From: Pleurocapsaceae cyanobacterium CSU_1_1
GTDB lineage: Bacteria; Cyanobacteriota; Cyanobacteriia; Cyanobacteriales; Xenococcaceae
Direction: 5' to 3'
Assembly: GCA_012034765.1 (NCBI GenBank)
Contig: JAAUOU010000047.1
Span: forward strand, 1 to 33,350
DNA: 33,350 nt
Under the pieces are notes generated by a model. It did not search any database, was not told the DNA's origin, and was given only the letters and a program-made list of their open reading frames with translations. Made by a program: the position numbers and the translations under genes. How positions within the stretch are numbered: position 1 is the stretch's first letter; the number at the start of each line of letters is the position of its first letter. Shown piece after piece: positions 1 to 7,564 of this stretch.

Positions 1-127
1 AAAACATGGACGAAAGGCTAAAAGCACTTTTCGTTATGGTTTCGATCATTTACGTTCTATTTTCTTAAACTTAGATGAATCTAAAGCTGATTTTCTTCAA
101 TCTCTCCAGTTTTTGTCCTGTACTTAG
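1..127 (+). pseudogene. IS4-type transposase, C-terminal fragment
   Basis: A reading frame enters from the left edge and ends at the TAG at 125-127. It encodes about 41 residues beginning KHGRKAKSTFRYGFDHL and ending FLSCT. This resembles the extreme C-terminus of IS4-type DDE transposases that are common in cyanobacteria. What is known of the family is that the catalytic core lies further upstream, so the rest would be outside the window. No terminal inverted repeat is visible after the stop, because ISAzo13-type coding sequence starts at once. The fragment therefore looks cut at its right end. The family call rests on a short stretch. Confidence 0.55.
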
Positions 128-918
128 CTCTCGGCTACAGTTTACAATCGAATCGGAAGACCCGTGACGGCTCATCTCACGTTGATCGCGACGAGCAATT
201 TCTGCATATTTCCAAGCTAGTTAAGGATTTCCAATCCCAGAACGAACCTGTAATTTCAGTCGATACGAAGAAAAAAGAGTTAATTGGCAATTTTAAAAAC
301 CCTGGAAGTTTTTGGTGTCACTCCCAAGAGCCAGTTGAGGTAAGGATGCATGATTTTGTTGACCCCCAATTAGGTAAAGCAATTCCCTATGGGATTTATG
401 ACTTAACCTTCAATAAGGGGTGGGTCAATGTTGGCATTGACCATGACACAGCAGAGTTTGCGGTCGAGTCTATTCGTCATTGGTGGTACTCAATGGGACA
501 ACCTCTATACCCGAATAGTCAGCATCTTCTCATTACGGCAGATTGCGGGGGGAGCAATGGTGATCGCACTCGATTGTGGAGACTGAAATTACAAGAATTA
601 GCCACCGAACTCGGTCAAACTATTCATGTGTGCCATTTTCCTCCTGGCACAAGTAAATGGAACAAAATTGAGCATCGTCTTTTTTCTCACATTACCCAGA
701 ACTGGCGAGGTAGACCATTGACCAGTTTACAAGTTGTGATTAATCTCATTCGTAATACCAGAACCAAAGCGGGATTAGAAGTCCAAGCTAGATTAGATCG
801 AAAGCTCTATCCAACTGGAATTAAAGTCACAGACAAAGAACTTAATAACATTGCTATTGAGCGAGATACTTTTCATGGTGAGTGGAACTATCATATTAAA
901 CCCCAAATTACGCTCTAA
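121..918 (+). pseudogene. ISAzo13-type transposase, 5'-truncated
   Basis: One frame is open from about 91 to the TAA ending at 918. Recognisable homology starts near 121 (LALGYSLQSNRKTRDG) and continues through the dispersed acidic core: VGIDHDTAEFAVESI, LITADCGGSNGDR and the glutamate-bearing SKWNKIEHRLFS. It ends GEWNYHIKP, as family members usually do. Complete ISAzo13 transposases are about 400 aa; here about 266 remain and the N-terminal 130 or so are missing. The first ATG in frame (346) is internal to the homology, so it is not the native start. The upstream end abuts the IS4-type fragment without a gap. This is a dead remnant, and the C-terminal catalytic part looks undamaged. Confidence 0.8.
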
Positions 919-945
919 TTGTTCAAGTTATTTTTACACAATGCC

Positions 946-1563
946 TTAGGTGAAAATTAAATGGTTGATATCCCTGTATTCAGCAGGATAACCATTAGTT
1001 ACTTGAGGTGATGGAGCTGTAATAGTTGCAACGCCTTTTACAAACAAGCCATCGTTTTTGAGAATGGCTAGGTTATCTATCTCATTGCTAATTTTTAAAC
1101 TAACTTCTTGATTAGGGTTAATTGAAATTGCAGCATTACCTGAAATTGCAGCATCATGACTATCTGTTTGCAGAGTGGCGATCGCTGTATCTTGAGTGTC
1201 ATTGATATCTTCCACAGCAGTAATTGCCGTGGCTTGAGCAGCATTTTCGCTTTGCAGGGCAGCGATCGCTGTGTTTTGCGTTGTGTTGACTGCTGTTAAA
1301 GCTGCGATCGCACTGTCTTCAGCAGCTAACGCAGTAGCAATTTCTCCAAGAGTGTCTAGAGTACCTGGTGCAGAATCAATTAAAGCATTAATTTTGGTAT
1401 CAACTTGAGTCAGTGTTTGATACTGCACATCGTTAACAAGTTCAGATATATTGTCGTTTGATTTAACTGCATCTAAATCTAAATTTGCCAAAGTAACTTC
1501 GGCTGTAGTTAGTCTAGTTTTTAAAGGATCGGTTAAAACGCGGATTAATTTGGTTGAAGACAT
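946..1563 (-). CDS. Phage fibre-like structural protein with coiled-coil repeats
   Basis: This 205-aa protein is probably a virion appendage or tail-fibre component. The N-terminal half contains NALIDSAPGTLDTLGEIATAL, a segment seen often in phage fibre and virion-associated proteins. Residues about 75-135 are a low-complexity heptad-like repeat in which TQNTAIAALQ, AQATAITAVE and TQDTAIATLQ recur. This suggests a trimeric coiled-coil shaft. The C-terminal 60 residues look beta-rich and could be a tip. It is the last phage gene before the transposon debris and is separated from the next upstream gene by 37 bases, in the same direction. The repeats contain several GCGATCGC octamers. The exact function is inferred from composition and position, not from a clear family match. 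Confidence 0.5.
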   Translation of the reverse strand: MSSTKLIRVLTDPLKTRLTTAEVTLANLDLDAVKSNDNISELVNDVQYQTLTQVDTKINALIDSAPGTLDTLGEIATALAAEDSAIAALTAVNTTQNTAIAALQSENAAQATAITAVEDINDTQDTAIATLQTDSHDAAISGNAAISINPNQEVSLKISNEIDNLAILKNDGLFVKGVATITAPSPQVTNGYPAEYRDINHLIFT

Positions 1564-1600
1564 AGTTTTTTCAAGTAGAGAGTAAAAAGTAGAAAGCTAC

Positions 1601-2155
1601 TTATATTTCGAGCCACCGCACGCCATTCCAAACAATCTCATAGCGATCGCTTGGATAGACATTGCTGCTGTTTATGTAAAAATTCCCAACAGAAGCTGAT
1701 TCGTTAATTAGCAAAAACTTTTTACCCAGTACGGGAGAACTGGGTAAAAAGATATTTAAGGAGGCAGCTAGAGGATTGGTTAAGTCTTGAATAGTTGCGT
1801 CGCCATTGGTTAACTGTCTATCGGTTGAGATGGTTTCAACGTTAATAATCGGCAGATTGTTAGATTGAATAGAAAAAGTATCCAATCTCCGATCTATCTC
1901 TTCAATCGCTTGCTGCACGTAGCCCGTGTCCGCCCCAGGCAAAAGATCGGCATTGAGATCGTCAAAAGATATGTCAATCGCCCTCGTAGCATTTAACAAA
2001 CTATAAATGCCTTGTACGACGGTAGACTGGGTGTTTTCCAGCTTGTGCTTGTGACGAACAAATTCAGCAGGGGTTAGATCTACAGACTGCCCTCCTGAAT
2101 ATCTACCCCCATTTTTATAAACGCTAAACCCAGTTCTGATCGTGTACAAAGTCAT
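1601..2155 (-). CDS. Phage structural protein, possible fibre or decoration protein
   Basis: The protein has 184 aa. The N-terminus (TLYTIRTGFSVYKNGGRY, then a Gly-Gly-Gln and Leu-Thr-Pro segment) looks like a small beta-hairpin domain. The C-terminal half, from ISTDRQLTNGDATIQDL through a Leu-Pro segment to KKFLLINESAS, has the alternating pattern of phage fibre modules in which a 'time-zero' hydrophobic strand is followed by an LPxxxxxGxxFxIxN turn. Its ATG (2155) overlaps the TGA of the head-tail joining gene (2152-2154) as ATGA, so translation was once coupled to that gene. With the intron now upstream, its expression may depend on transcription reading through the intron on the antisense strand. 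No enzyme motif is seen. Confidence 0.5.
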   Translation of the reverse strand: MTLYTIRTGFSVYKNGGRYSGGQSVDLTPAEFVRHKHKLENTQSTVVQGIYSLLNATRAIDISFDDLNADLLPGADTGYVQQAIEEIDRRLDTFSIQSNNLPIINVETISTDRQLTNGDATIQDLTNPLAASLNIFLPSSPVLGKKFLLINESASVGNFYINSSNVYPSDRYEIVWNGVRWLEI

Positions 2156-2411
2156 AATTGCTTAAGAATCAATTCGCTTAACTTTCCATCAAACTTGGGT
2201 TGCTTCCCCACTATTTGATAAGTTTTGCCCAAGATTTGAAGGCGATCGCCATGCCCAAGATCTTGAGCTAGCTCAGATTGAACCTGAAAACAATATTTCC
2301 TGCCTTCAACTATGTGCGAGAATTCCCCAAAAGCAGACTGATAGTTCTCGTCAAATATGCCCGAAAGCGTACTCAGACTTGAGGGCCCCGAAGAAACCGT
2401 GGAGAGGATGC
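2152..2411 (-). pseudogene. Head-tail joining (gpFII-like) protein, 3' part, cut by intron
   Basis: Reading leftwards from the intron edge, the open frame runs TVSSGPSSLSTLSGIFDENYQ and continues through GEFSHIVEGRKYCFQ to HGDRLQILGKTYQIVGKQPK before the TGA at 2152. The pattern 'GIFD..Y', then 'GD.L.I.G..Y.I', is that of small head-tail joining proteins of the lambda FII type, which close the head and receive the tail. Its place after the capsid genes fits. There is no start codon because the 5' part lies across the intron at 4571-4623. Joining the two flanks at the canonical intron ends leaves the frame off by one base. Either the intron boundary is shifted by a base or the reading frame was also damaged. 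Confidence 0.65.
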
Positions 2412-2973
2412 GTGCGATTCGTTGATATTAGGAGCTTATAGAAACTATGAGGGTATAAATATCCAGGTGATGACGGAGAGAAAACCGTATGTAACCTGAA
2501 CTGAAAGATAGATGCGGGTTAAAATCCCGCCATCTAAGAGAAAGATGACTCCCGACCTGACCACACTGACCAGACTCGGAATTCTGGAGGGTGAAGCTGG
2601 TAACAGGACGCAATCAGAGCCAAAACAGATAGGCAGCACTGGCGTTAATGGGGAGATGTCATGGGTAAACAGATTCTAGAAAAGTGTCTTACTCCGAAGC
2701 CAAAATCTGAACAACCAATTTGGACTTCATTATCTAATCCTCACGGCATAGTACATCCAATAGCCGTTTCTCCGAGGAGGTAATAGGCAAAGTGAATCAC
2801 CCTAAAACATCAGACAATCTAACTTTCGGAACGAATAAAAACTCTGATACTTGGTTCTAGGGGTCGAAAACCTAGATAGGCTGGACGAGCAGCGGAAAAC
2901 CAAGCAGAGGGTAAGATGAGGCGTAATTGCCAAAAGGAAATCAGACAATGTTCAACTGAGTATGGAAGGGATT

Positions 2974-4485
2974 ATGACGCATAACACTTGTTATAGCGAT
3001 GATTGGAAATTTATCAACTGGGGAAAACTCCAGAAGAATTTATTTCGCCTACAAAGAAGAATATTTAAAGCAATTAGAGAAGAAGATACGGCTAAAGCAA
3101 AAAGGCTTCAGAAACTACTTCTTTCTTCTTATGCAGCCAGAATGCTAGCAATAAGGCAAGTAACCCAGTTAAATAAGGGCAAGAAAACAGCAGGGATTGA
3201 TGGCAAAAAGTCTTTAACGTTCAAGGAACGATTCCAATTAGAGGAGACTCTAAAACAACACACTAAAGACTGGATACATCAAGGTTTAAGAGAAATACCC
3301 ATCCCTAAAAAAGATGGCTCAAAACGACTTCTTAAAGTCCCCACTATTGCTGACAGATCATGGCAATGCCTTGTGAAATATGCCCTAGAACCAGCGCATG
3401 AAGCAAAATTCCACGCACGAAGCTATGGATTCAGAACAGGAAGAGGCACTCATGATGCCCAAAGACAACTGTTCAATAATCTTAACAGCGGAGTAAACGG
3501 AATCAAAAAACGAGTTCTTGAACTTGATATAGAAAAATGCTTCGACCGTATCAATCACAAGTCTATCTTAGACAGAGTAATATCACCTGAATACATTCAA
3601 CGCGGTCTACACCGATGTTTGAAAGCAGGAATTAATCCTCAATTTCCCGAACAAGGTACACCCCAAGGTGGTGTGGTTTCACCATTATTAGCAAACATTG
3701 CTCTAAATGGCATTGAAAATATAGGACAAAGTGTAAGATACGCAGATGATATGATCTTTATCCTAAAACCAGGAGAAAGTGCAGATAAACTACTTACCAA
3801 AATTGAAGAATTCCTGGCAAAAAGAGGAATGAACGTTAGTCAGAAGAAAACTAAAGTGACAGCCACGACAGATGGATTTGACTTCTTAGGATGGCACTTT
3901 TACGTTCAAAGAAATAACGGGAAATTCAAGAGCATTCCTTCAATGGAAAACTTTAAGAATTTTTACGATAAAGTTAAAAACATTATCAATAGCTCTAACT
4001 ATGGTGCAGAAACAAAAGTGTCCAAACTCGCCCCTGTCATAAGAGGATGGCGAAACTATCACAAGTACTGCAAAATGGACGGTTCTCGATTCAGTCTATG
4101 GGGGATAGCTCACAAAGCATTCAAAGTCTTCCTGAAACAAGAATCGATTAATCGATACCAAGCAGAAAAAATGATAAAAACGGCATTCCCCAACGTCGGT
4201 TACTCTGAAAACAGATTCGTCAACGTTAAAGGTGACAAATCACCATTTGACGGAGACATAAACTACTGGTCAAAGAGAAACAGCGTATTGTACGACGGAG
4301 CAACAGCCAAAACACTTAAGAAACAAAATCATTCATGTGGTTACTGTAGGCTCAACTTCATCAACGATGAAAAAGTAGAGTTACATCACATTGACGGCAA
4401 TCACGACAACTGGGACAACAAAAACCTCCTAGCAATACATCGTAGCTGCCATCAATACCTCCACATGGGCAAAAGCGAAAGCTAA
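2974..4485 (+). CDS. ltrA: Group II intron reverse transcriptase/maturase with HNH endonuclease
   Basis: The protein makes cDNA from intron RNA and assists splicing and retrohoming. Numbering here counts from the in-frame ATG at 2962. The N-terminal RT-0 region runs from about 15 to 80, and GIDG at 78-81 starts the fingers. QGTPQGGVVSPLLANI spans 231-246 and the catalytic YADD lies at 260-263. Domain X/maturase spans about 330-400 (RGWRNYHKYC). A C-terminal HNH domain (459-501) shows CGYC, LHHIDGNHDNW and HRSCHQ. I prefer the ATG at 2974 because GGAAGGG sits just upstream and family members begin near this point (MTHNTCYSDDWKF). All key residues are present, so the enzyme looks active, giving 503 aa from this start. 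It resembles the class B/CL-type maturases frequent in cyanobacteria. Confidence 0.95.
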   Translation: MTHNTCYSDDWKFINWGKLQKNLFRLQRRIFKAIREEDTAKAKRLQKLLLSSYAARMLAIRQVTQLNKGKKTAGIDGKKSLTFKERFQLEETLKQHTKDWIHQGLREIPIPKKDGSKRLLKVPTIADRSWQCLVKYALEPAHEAKFHARSYGFRTGRGTHDAQRQLFNNLNSGVNGIKKRVLELDIEKCFDRINHKSILDRVISPEYIQRGLHRCLKAGINPQFPEQGTPQGGVVSPLLANIALNGIENIGQSVRYADDMIFILKPGESADKLLTKIEEFLAKRGMNVSQKKTKVTATTDGFDFLGWHFYVQRNNGKFKSIPSMENFKNFYDKVKNIINSSNYGAETKVSKLAPVIRGWRNYHKYCKMDGSRFSLWGIAHKAFKVFLKQESINRYQAEKMIKTAFPNVGYSENRFVNVKGDKSPFDGDINYWSKRNSVLYDGATAKTLKKQNHSCGYCRLNFINDEKVELHHIDGNHDNWDNKNLLAIHRSCHQYLHMGKSES

Positions 4486-4493
4486 GATTTTCG

Positions 4494-4568
4494 GAAGCCG
4501 AGTGCGGTGAAAATCGCACGCTCGGATTTCAAAGAGAGGGGCGAGAGGTTATACTCTCCCTCGACTCT
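4494..4568 (+). ncRNA. Group II intron domains V and VI
   Basis: Domain V spans about 4494-4530. The strand AGCCGAGTGCGGTGAAAAT closes with CGCACGCTCGG, giving the two-part stem, the near-canonical GTGAAA loop region and the central bulge of the catalytic hairpin. Domain VI follows at about 4531-4568: GAGAG and CTCTC pair round a short GTTATA loop, and an outer helix pairs AGAG with CTCT. An unpaired purine pair (GA near 4564-4565) on the 3' side is a candidate for the branch-point adenosine. These elements begin nine bases after the maturase stop. Confidence 0.85.
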
Positions 4569-4570
4569 AC

Positions 4571-4623
4571 TTAAACTCTCCGTCGGTGAACAGGCTAAGA
4601 TCTTCTTCTTCGTTAAATCTCAA
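4571..4623 (-). pseudogene. Head-tail joining (gpFII-like) protein, 5' part, cut by intron
   Basis: This is the start of the gene whose remainder lies at 2152-2411. Reading leftwards from a TTG at 4623, it gives MRFNEEEDLSLFTDGEF and then meets the intron end. The short acidic start with 'DLSLFTDGEF' is like the N-termini of small head-tail joining proteins. No ATG is available in the frame, and the TTG has no clear ribosome binding site. It sits two bases after the TAA of the preceding gene (4625-4627), so translational coupling is likely. The intron separates it from its C-terminal part by about 2.16 kb. Confidence 0.55.
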
Positions 4624-4624
4624 G

Positions 4625-4885
4625 TTAATTACTAGTAGTTGTAGTAGTAGACTTACGCGAAACAGTAGTAGTCTTAGCAGCTTGGGCAGATTCGTACTCG
4701 TCAAAATCAGCTTTAACCGCTGCGTCTTGAAAATCTGCGGGAGCATCACAGGCAGCAACTTGCTCGTTGATTGAGTTGTGCAAAGCAGCAAGTTCTTCAG
4801 TTAAAAGAATTTTTTGCGATGGTTCGATAATTTGTCCAGCGTGCTGTAATGAGCATCCTTCCTTTGTTTGATACCAAGCCTGCAT
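4625..4885 (-). CDS. Small phage protein of the head operon
   Basis: This 86-aa protein has no family that I recognise. It starts MQAWYQTKEGCSLQHAGQII, has an acidic middle (ADFQDAAVKADFDEYE), and ends in a threonine/serine-rich tail of about 15 residues. Its ATG (4885) directly follows the stop of the upstream gene (4886). It lies between the capsid gene and the head-tail joining gene, where lambda-like phages place small connector or head-completion proteins such as FI. That role is an inference from gene order only. The TTTTTSN tail is low in complexity and would be expected to be disordered. Confidence 0.55.
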   Translation of the reverse strand: MQAWYQTKEGCSLQHAGQIIEPSQKILLTEELAALHNSINEQVAACDAPADFQDAAVKADFDEYESAQAAKTTTVSRKSTTTTTSN

Positions 4886-5098
4886 CTATTTAGCTCCTTT
4901 TTTGATAGTGGTGTTAGATTGGCGACAATTAAACTGCTGTTCAGTTTCGATCAAGTGCTGATATTTAAGAGCTTCCTCTTCGCTTAGTTCGATTTTGCTA
5001 CCAGGCTTATAAGCCTGCAAAGACTTAGTGCCATCTTGGTCAATAATCTCTTTGTGCAAAGGCAGGGTGCGGACGTAGTATACTTTTGAGTCAATCAT
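4886..5098 (-). CDS. Small phage protein downstream of the capsid gene
   Basis: The predicted protein is 70 aa from the ATG at 5098 (MIDSKVYYVRTLPLHKEI). A longer frame with an ATG at 5149 exists, but it would overlap the end of the capsid gene by 32 bases and add an unconvincing leader. The sequence contains a 'KPGSKIELSEEEALKYQHLI' segment typical of small proteins annotated near phage capsid genes, where a helix follows an acidic turn. A general decoration or head-completion role is possible from position, but I see no diagnostic motif. It is followed without a gap by the 86-aa gene. Confidence 0.6.
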   Translation of the reverse strand: MIDSKVYYVRTLPLHKEIIDQDGTKSLQAYKPGSKIELSEEEALKYQHLIETEQQFNCRQSNTTIKKGAK

Positions 5099-5117
5099 GT
5101 TAAAGATATTTACAATA

Positions 5118-7034
5118 CTAGGTGTTAAGCACATCGGTCGCGACCACAAAATAATCGCCTCTGGTCAAATTCAAATCCGCCAACTGCATAGCGCGAATTT
5201 GGATAATTGCCTGGTTAAACTCGCTATACGGGTTAGCCATTACATCCATACCTGACCAGATACCCAGTAAGACATTGCTAAAGTCACCAAAGAAAGCAGC
5301 GGTTAAGTTACTTGCTGTCCCTTTGACTAGGTTGTTGGGGATTTGGTTAGAGCAGAGAGCTTTGTATCCTGCGATGCTGCCCATGTTTCCGCCCTGGGAC
5401 TGATAGATCCAGTTACCGCCGCCCGTTGGCTGGTCTAAGGTTTTCATCAGCTTGCCACGAGTACGCGCGTTAATTACATAACCTGATGTGTCATCGGTTA
5501 GGGCATTAGCTGCGGATAATTCTGTCTGCATATCAATCAGCCCTTCCCAAGTCAAAGGCGCACCATTGACCCCTAGGACAATCGATTTAACTTCAGGATG
5601 AGAAGCAATTCCTAATGGTTCGCTGCCAATCCCAGATCCGAATCCAATGGTACGGTCGAGTTCTAAAGCCAAGCCGCGAATTAAACGCGCCCTTACTAGT
5701 CTTTCTAAGTCAATACTGGATTGTTCCAGCATTTCAAAAGTCATTTTGCTCAAAACCGCTAGCTTTTTAGGAGCTAGGCTAATCTTGTCAAAAGTGCCTT
5801 CGCTTTCGGGGATAATCGCTTTTTCGCCGATCCAGTAACCATTGCTATATGTGCTTTCTCTGGGGATTTCGATGTTCCCAGTTAAGTCTCGCAGGTAAGT
5901 TACGCCCATTTCCAGAAAAGCCGACTGATTAAAAAGCTGCTCCACAAAGCGATCGCTTAATAGTTCAGTTTCGATCAAATCCCCAGCAGCAGCAGGCACG
6001 CCAGTTTCATAGGGGGCGCGATAAGCTACTAGTTCCGATTGGTCAATATAGATTTTCTTGGGGGCTTTACCCGTGCGCTCGGTTAAAGCCTGACTAACTT
6101 CTAGTTCCAAGCCCACTTTATCTTTTGCTATCAAGCCCGCAGCATAACCAATTGCCTTGATCACGCTATATTGCTGACGTTGCTTTCGGCTCATCCCCAC
6201 AGGAGAAACCCCCGCAGCAACGGGGTTTTGTTTCTCCTCAAAATTTACCTTATCCAGATAAAGCGATCGCGCGCTTTCAATTGACAAACTTTCCTCAATC
6301 GCCCGTTGAGCAAGTTCGGCATGACCGTATTTTTTAACTAGGGCATAAATTCCCTGTACTCGCTCACGCTCAGAGGTGACTATGTCTTTTTCGTTTATCC
6401 CTATAGTTAATTCTTCTATACTTGATTTGGGCATATCTTTTACTTCAGATACGTTACCCCCTAAGTCTTCCCCTTCGCCGATCACAAAGTAACTACGATT
6501 TATACCCACTGTATGATCGGCAGGAACAGTAACAATTGAACTCTCAAAAGGAGTCCAGCGAACCGCCCGATAAACATCAATATCGTCCCGCTGAGTGATC
6601 AGCGCCATCTCGTTTATTTCATAGCCAATCGAAACGTTGCGAATAATGCCAGACTTGATACTCTGGTAAATTTTTTCCGCTAGTTCATGAGTATCAAACT
6701 TAATCTTGTTGTAAAGCCTACCGCCGTCTAGCCAAGCCTTTTGGATAACTCCAATATAGTCATCTCTATTGTGGTTGAACAGTACGTTTGCACCATCGTT
6801 AAATCTGGTTAGATCGACCGCTTCGGGAGAATGATCTAATTCTTCGTAGCCAAACCAACGGTAATAAGGAGTATCGGAGCTGACTGATAGTTCAATTGTT
6901 CGCTCTTCAATGATACTGGGTTCTAATTCCAAAAACCTTTTATTGTGCTTTGGGATCTGCCGATAACTCTTATTCGGCTCAGGGTTGGCTGGGACAAATG
7001 TTTGTCCCAAATCCTTCATTAAAAAAATGGACAT
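5118..7034 (-). CDS. Prohead protease-major capsid protein fusion (HK97 fold)
   Basis: This 638-aa protein carries two head functions. Residues about 35-190 form a prohead maturation protease of the HK97 (U35) type: the likely catalytic histidine is in FNHNR (H88), the serine is in NVSIGY (S135), and the conserved SIVTVPAD strand is at 166-173. A helical, charged segment (200-285) follows and may act as the scaffold or delta domain. From about 285 the sequence is an HK97-type major capsid protein, with the E-loop-like segment near 385-430 (ending KKLAVLSKMTFE) and the A-domain to the end. In lambda and HK97 these are separate genes. Fusions are known in other phages and imply self-cleavage during maturation. 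The start at 7034 has AAGG about 10 bases upstream; an internal ATG lies at 7019. Confidence 0.9.
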   Translation of the reverse strand: MSIFLMKDLGQTFVPANPEPNKSYRQIPKHNKRFLELEPSIIEERTIELSVSSDTPYYRWFGYEELDHSPEAVDLTRFNDGANVLFNHNRDDYIGVIQKAWLDGGRLYNKIKFDTHELAEKIYQSIKSGIIRNVSIGYEINEMALITQRDDIDVYRAVRWTPFESSIVTVPADHTVGINRSYFVIGEGEDLGGNVSEVKDMPKSSIEELTIGINEKDIVTSERERVQGIYALVKKYGHAELAQRAIEESLSIESARSLYLDKVNFEEKQNPVAAGVSPVGMSRKQRQQYSVIKAIGYAAGLIAKDKVGLELEVSQALTERTGKAPKKIYIDQSELVAYRAPYETGVPAAAGDLIETELLSDRFVEQLFNQSAFLEMGVTYLRDLTGNIEIPRESTYSNGYWIGEKAIIPESEGTFDKISLAPKKLAVLSKMTFEMLEQSSIDLERLVRARLIRGLALELDRTIGFGSGIGSEPLGIASHPEVKSIVLGVNGAPLTWEGLIDMQTELSAANALTDDTSGYVINARTRGKLMKTLDQPTGGGNWIYQSQGGNMGSIAGYKALCSNQIPNNLVKGTASNLTAAFFGDFSNVLLGIWSGMDVMANPYSEFNQAIIQIRAMQLADLNLTRGDYFVVATDVLNT

Positions 7035-7184
7035 AAAGCGATCGCCTTTTTGATATTATTCCTCTCAGAATTCCCAATCAACATCTGTCATTTGAGAGGA
7101 GTTAGCCAAAGATCATCGATCTAAGTACTTCGTTTTGTCTACAGTGCTAAAATAAAAACATTACAACATTAACAAAGTACTTAA
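7035..7184. promoter_or_regulatory. Divergent control region with AAGTACTT repeats
   Basis: This gap lies between the leftward capsid gene and two rightward small genes. It holds the palindrome AAGTACTT twice, at 7123-7130 (within GATCTAAGTACTT, 7118-7130) and at 7175-7182 just before the ATG at 7185. TAAAAT at 7148-7153 could be a -10 element for the rightward genes, with the first palindrome near its -35 position. The same sequence in inverse orientation recurs at 12790-12832, upstream of the terminase genes. The repeated, symmetric form suggests a repressor or activator operator. No binding protein is identified in the window. Confidence 0.45.
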
Positions 7185-7399
7185 ATGAGCGAAAAAGCAC
7201 TGACGACAGGCTTGATAAAATTGAGCAAACCCTACTAAAACTAAGTGGCGAATTAACTGAATTTAAGATTAGAGGCGAAGCTTATGACGTTAAACTAGAC
7301 GCTTATCAAAAAGCCTCTGTTCAGATAGTTAACCTAGCTTTTGGCTTAATTATTACCGCCGTCCTGGCGATTATTATCCCTGCGGTTGTTGGGAGGTAA
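7185..7399 (+). pseudogene. Small coiled-coil membrane protein, one-base frameshift
   Basis: From the ATG at 7185 the frame reads MSEKA and then fails after 17 codons. Moving one base back at about 7199 gives a clean continuation, [20 protein letters not shown] through [18 protein letters not shown], to a C-terminal hydrophobic segment [19 protein letters not shown] and the TAA at 7397. The corrected protein has 71 aa: an amphipathic helix followed by one transmembrane segment. This architecture is like phage XhlA-type or holin-associated proteins. It lies opposite to the head operon, and GGGAGG near its end serves the next gene. The missing base may be real or an error. The lysis-related role is inferred from architecture alone. 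Confidence 0.55.
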
Positions 7400-7402
7400 T
7401 GG

Positions 7403-7564
7403 ATGAGTGGCAAGCACTATCAAAAGTTGGGCAAAACCAAGTTAACCAGAGTCCCTGAAAAAACTGTTGATTGGGTTAAGGAGTTAGTGCGCGAACTAGA
7501 CGAAAAAGAAAATCCCGATCGCATAATGGACTTGTTGTTGTTCGTGGCAAAAAATGCCAAATAA
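7403..7564 (+). CDS. 53-aa charged protein of unknown function
   Basis: The ATG at 7403 has a strong ribosome binding site, GGGAGG at 7391-7396. The product reads MSGKHYQKLGKTKLTRVPEK and then TVDWVKELVRELDE, ending IMDLLLFVAKNAK. It is one short basic segment followed by two predicted helices. The 'RVPEKTVDWVKELV' pattern resembles short ribbon-helix-helix-like or antitoxin-like small proteins found across cyanobacteria, but I do not assign a family. It begins three bases after the preceding ORF. It ends exactly where the convergent portal gene ends (7564/7565), with no spare sequence. It is probably co-transcribed with the small membrane protein. Confidence 0.6.
   Translation: MSGKHYQKLGKTKLTRVPEKTVDWVKELVRELDEKENPDRIMDLLLFVAKNAK

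Larger units (their letters stand above)
2412..4570 (+). mobile_element. Group II intron with intact maturase ORF
   Basis: The 5' end is placed at GTGCG (2412), the usual group II start. The 3' end is placed at the AC dinucleotide at 4570, two bases after the domain VI helix. A structured, non-coding 550-base stretch (domains I-III) precedes the reverse transcriptase ORF, and domains V and VI follow its stop. The total is about 2.16 kb, a normal full length. A CATCC near 2752 could pair with GGATG at 2406-2410 as an EBS1/IBS1 candidate; this is untested. The intron runs on the plus strand while the interrupted phage gene runs on the minus strand, so it cannot be spliced from that gene's mRNA. 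Ends are uncertain by one or two bases. Confidence 0.85.

Noticed and set aside
2428-2639. Two overlapping minus-strand ORFs of 61 and 64 codons
   Set aside because: They lie in the structured 5' part of the group II intron, opposite to it, and have no protein-like conservation or ribosome binding site.
4586-4774. Plus-strand 62-codon ORF
   Set aside because: It is the mirror of the 86-aa phage gene and the joining-gene start, and is serine-rich because of the complementary codons.
5950-5957. GCGATCGC as a regulatory site
   Set aside because: This octamer (HIP1) occurs throughout the window, mostly inside genes, as in many cyanobacterial genomes, so single copies carry no regulatory meaning.
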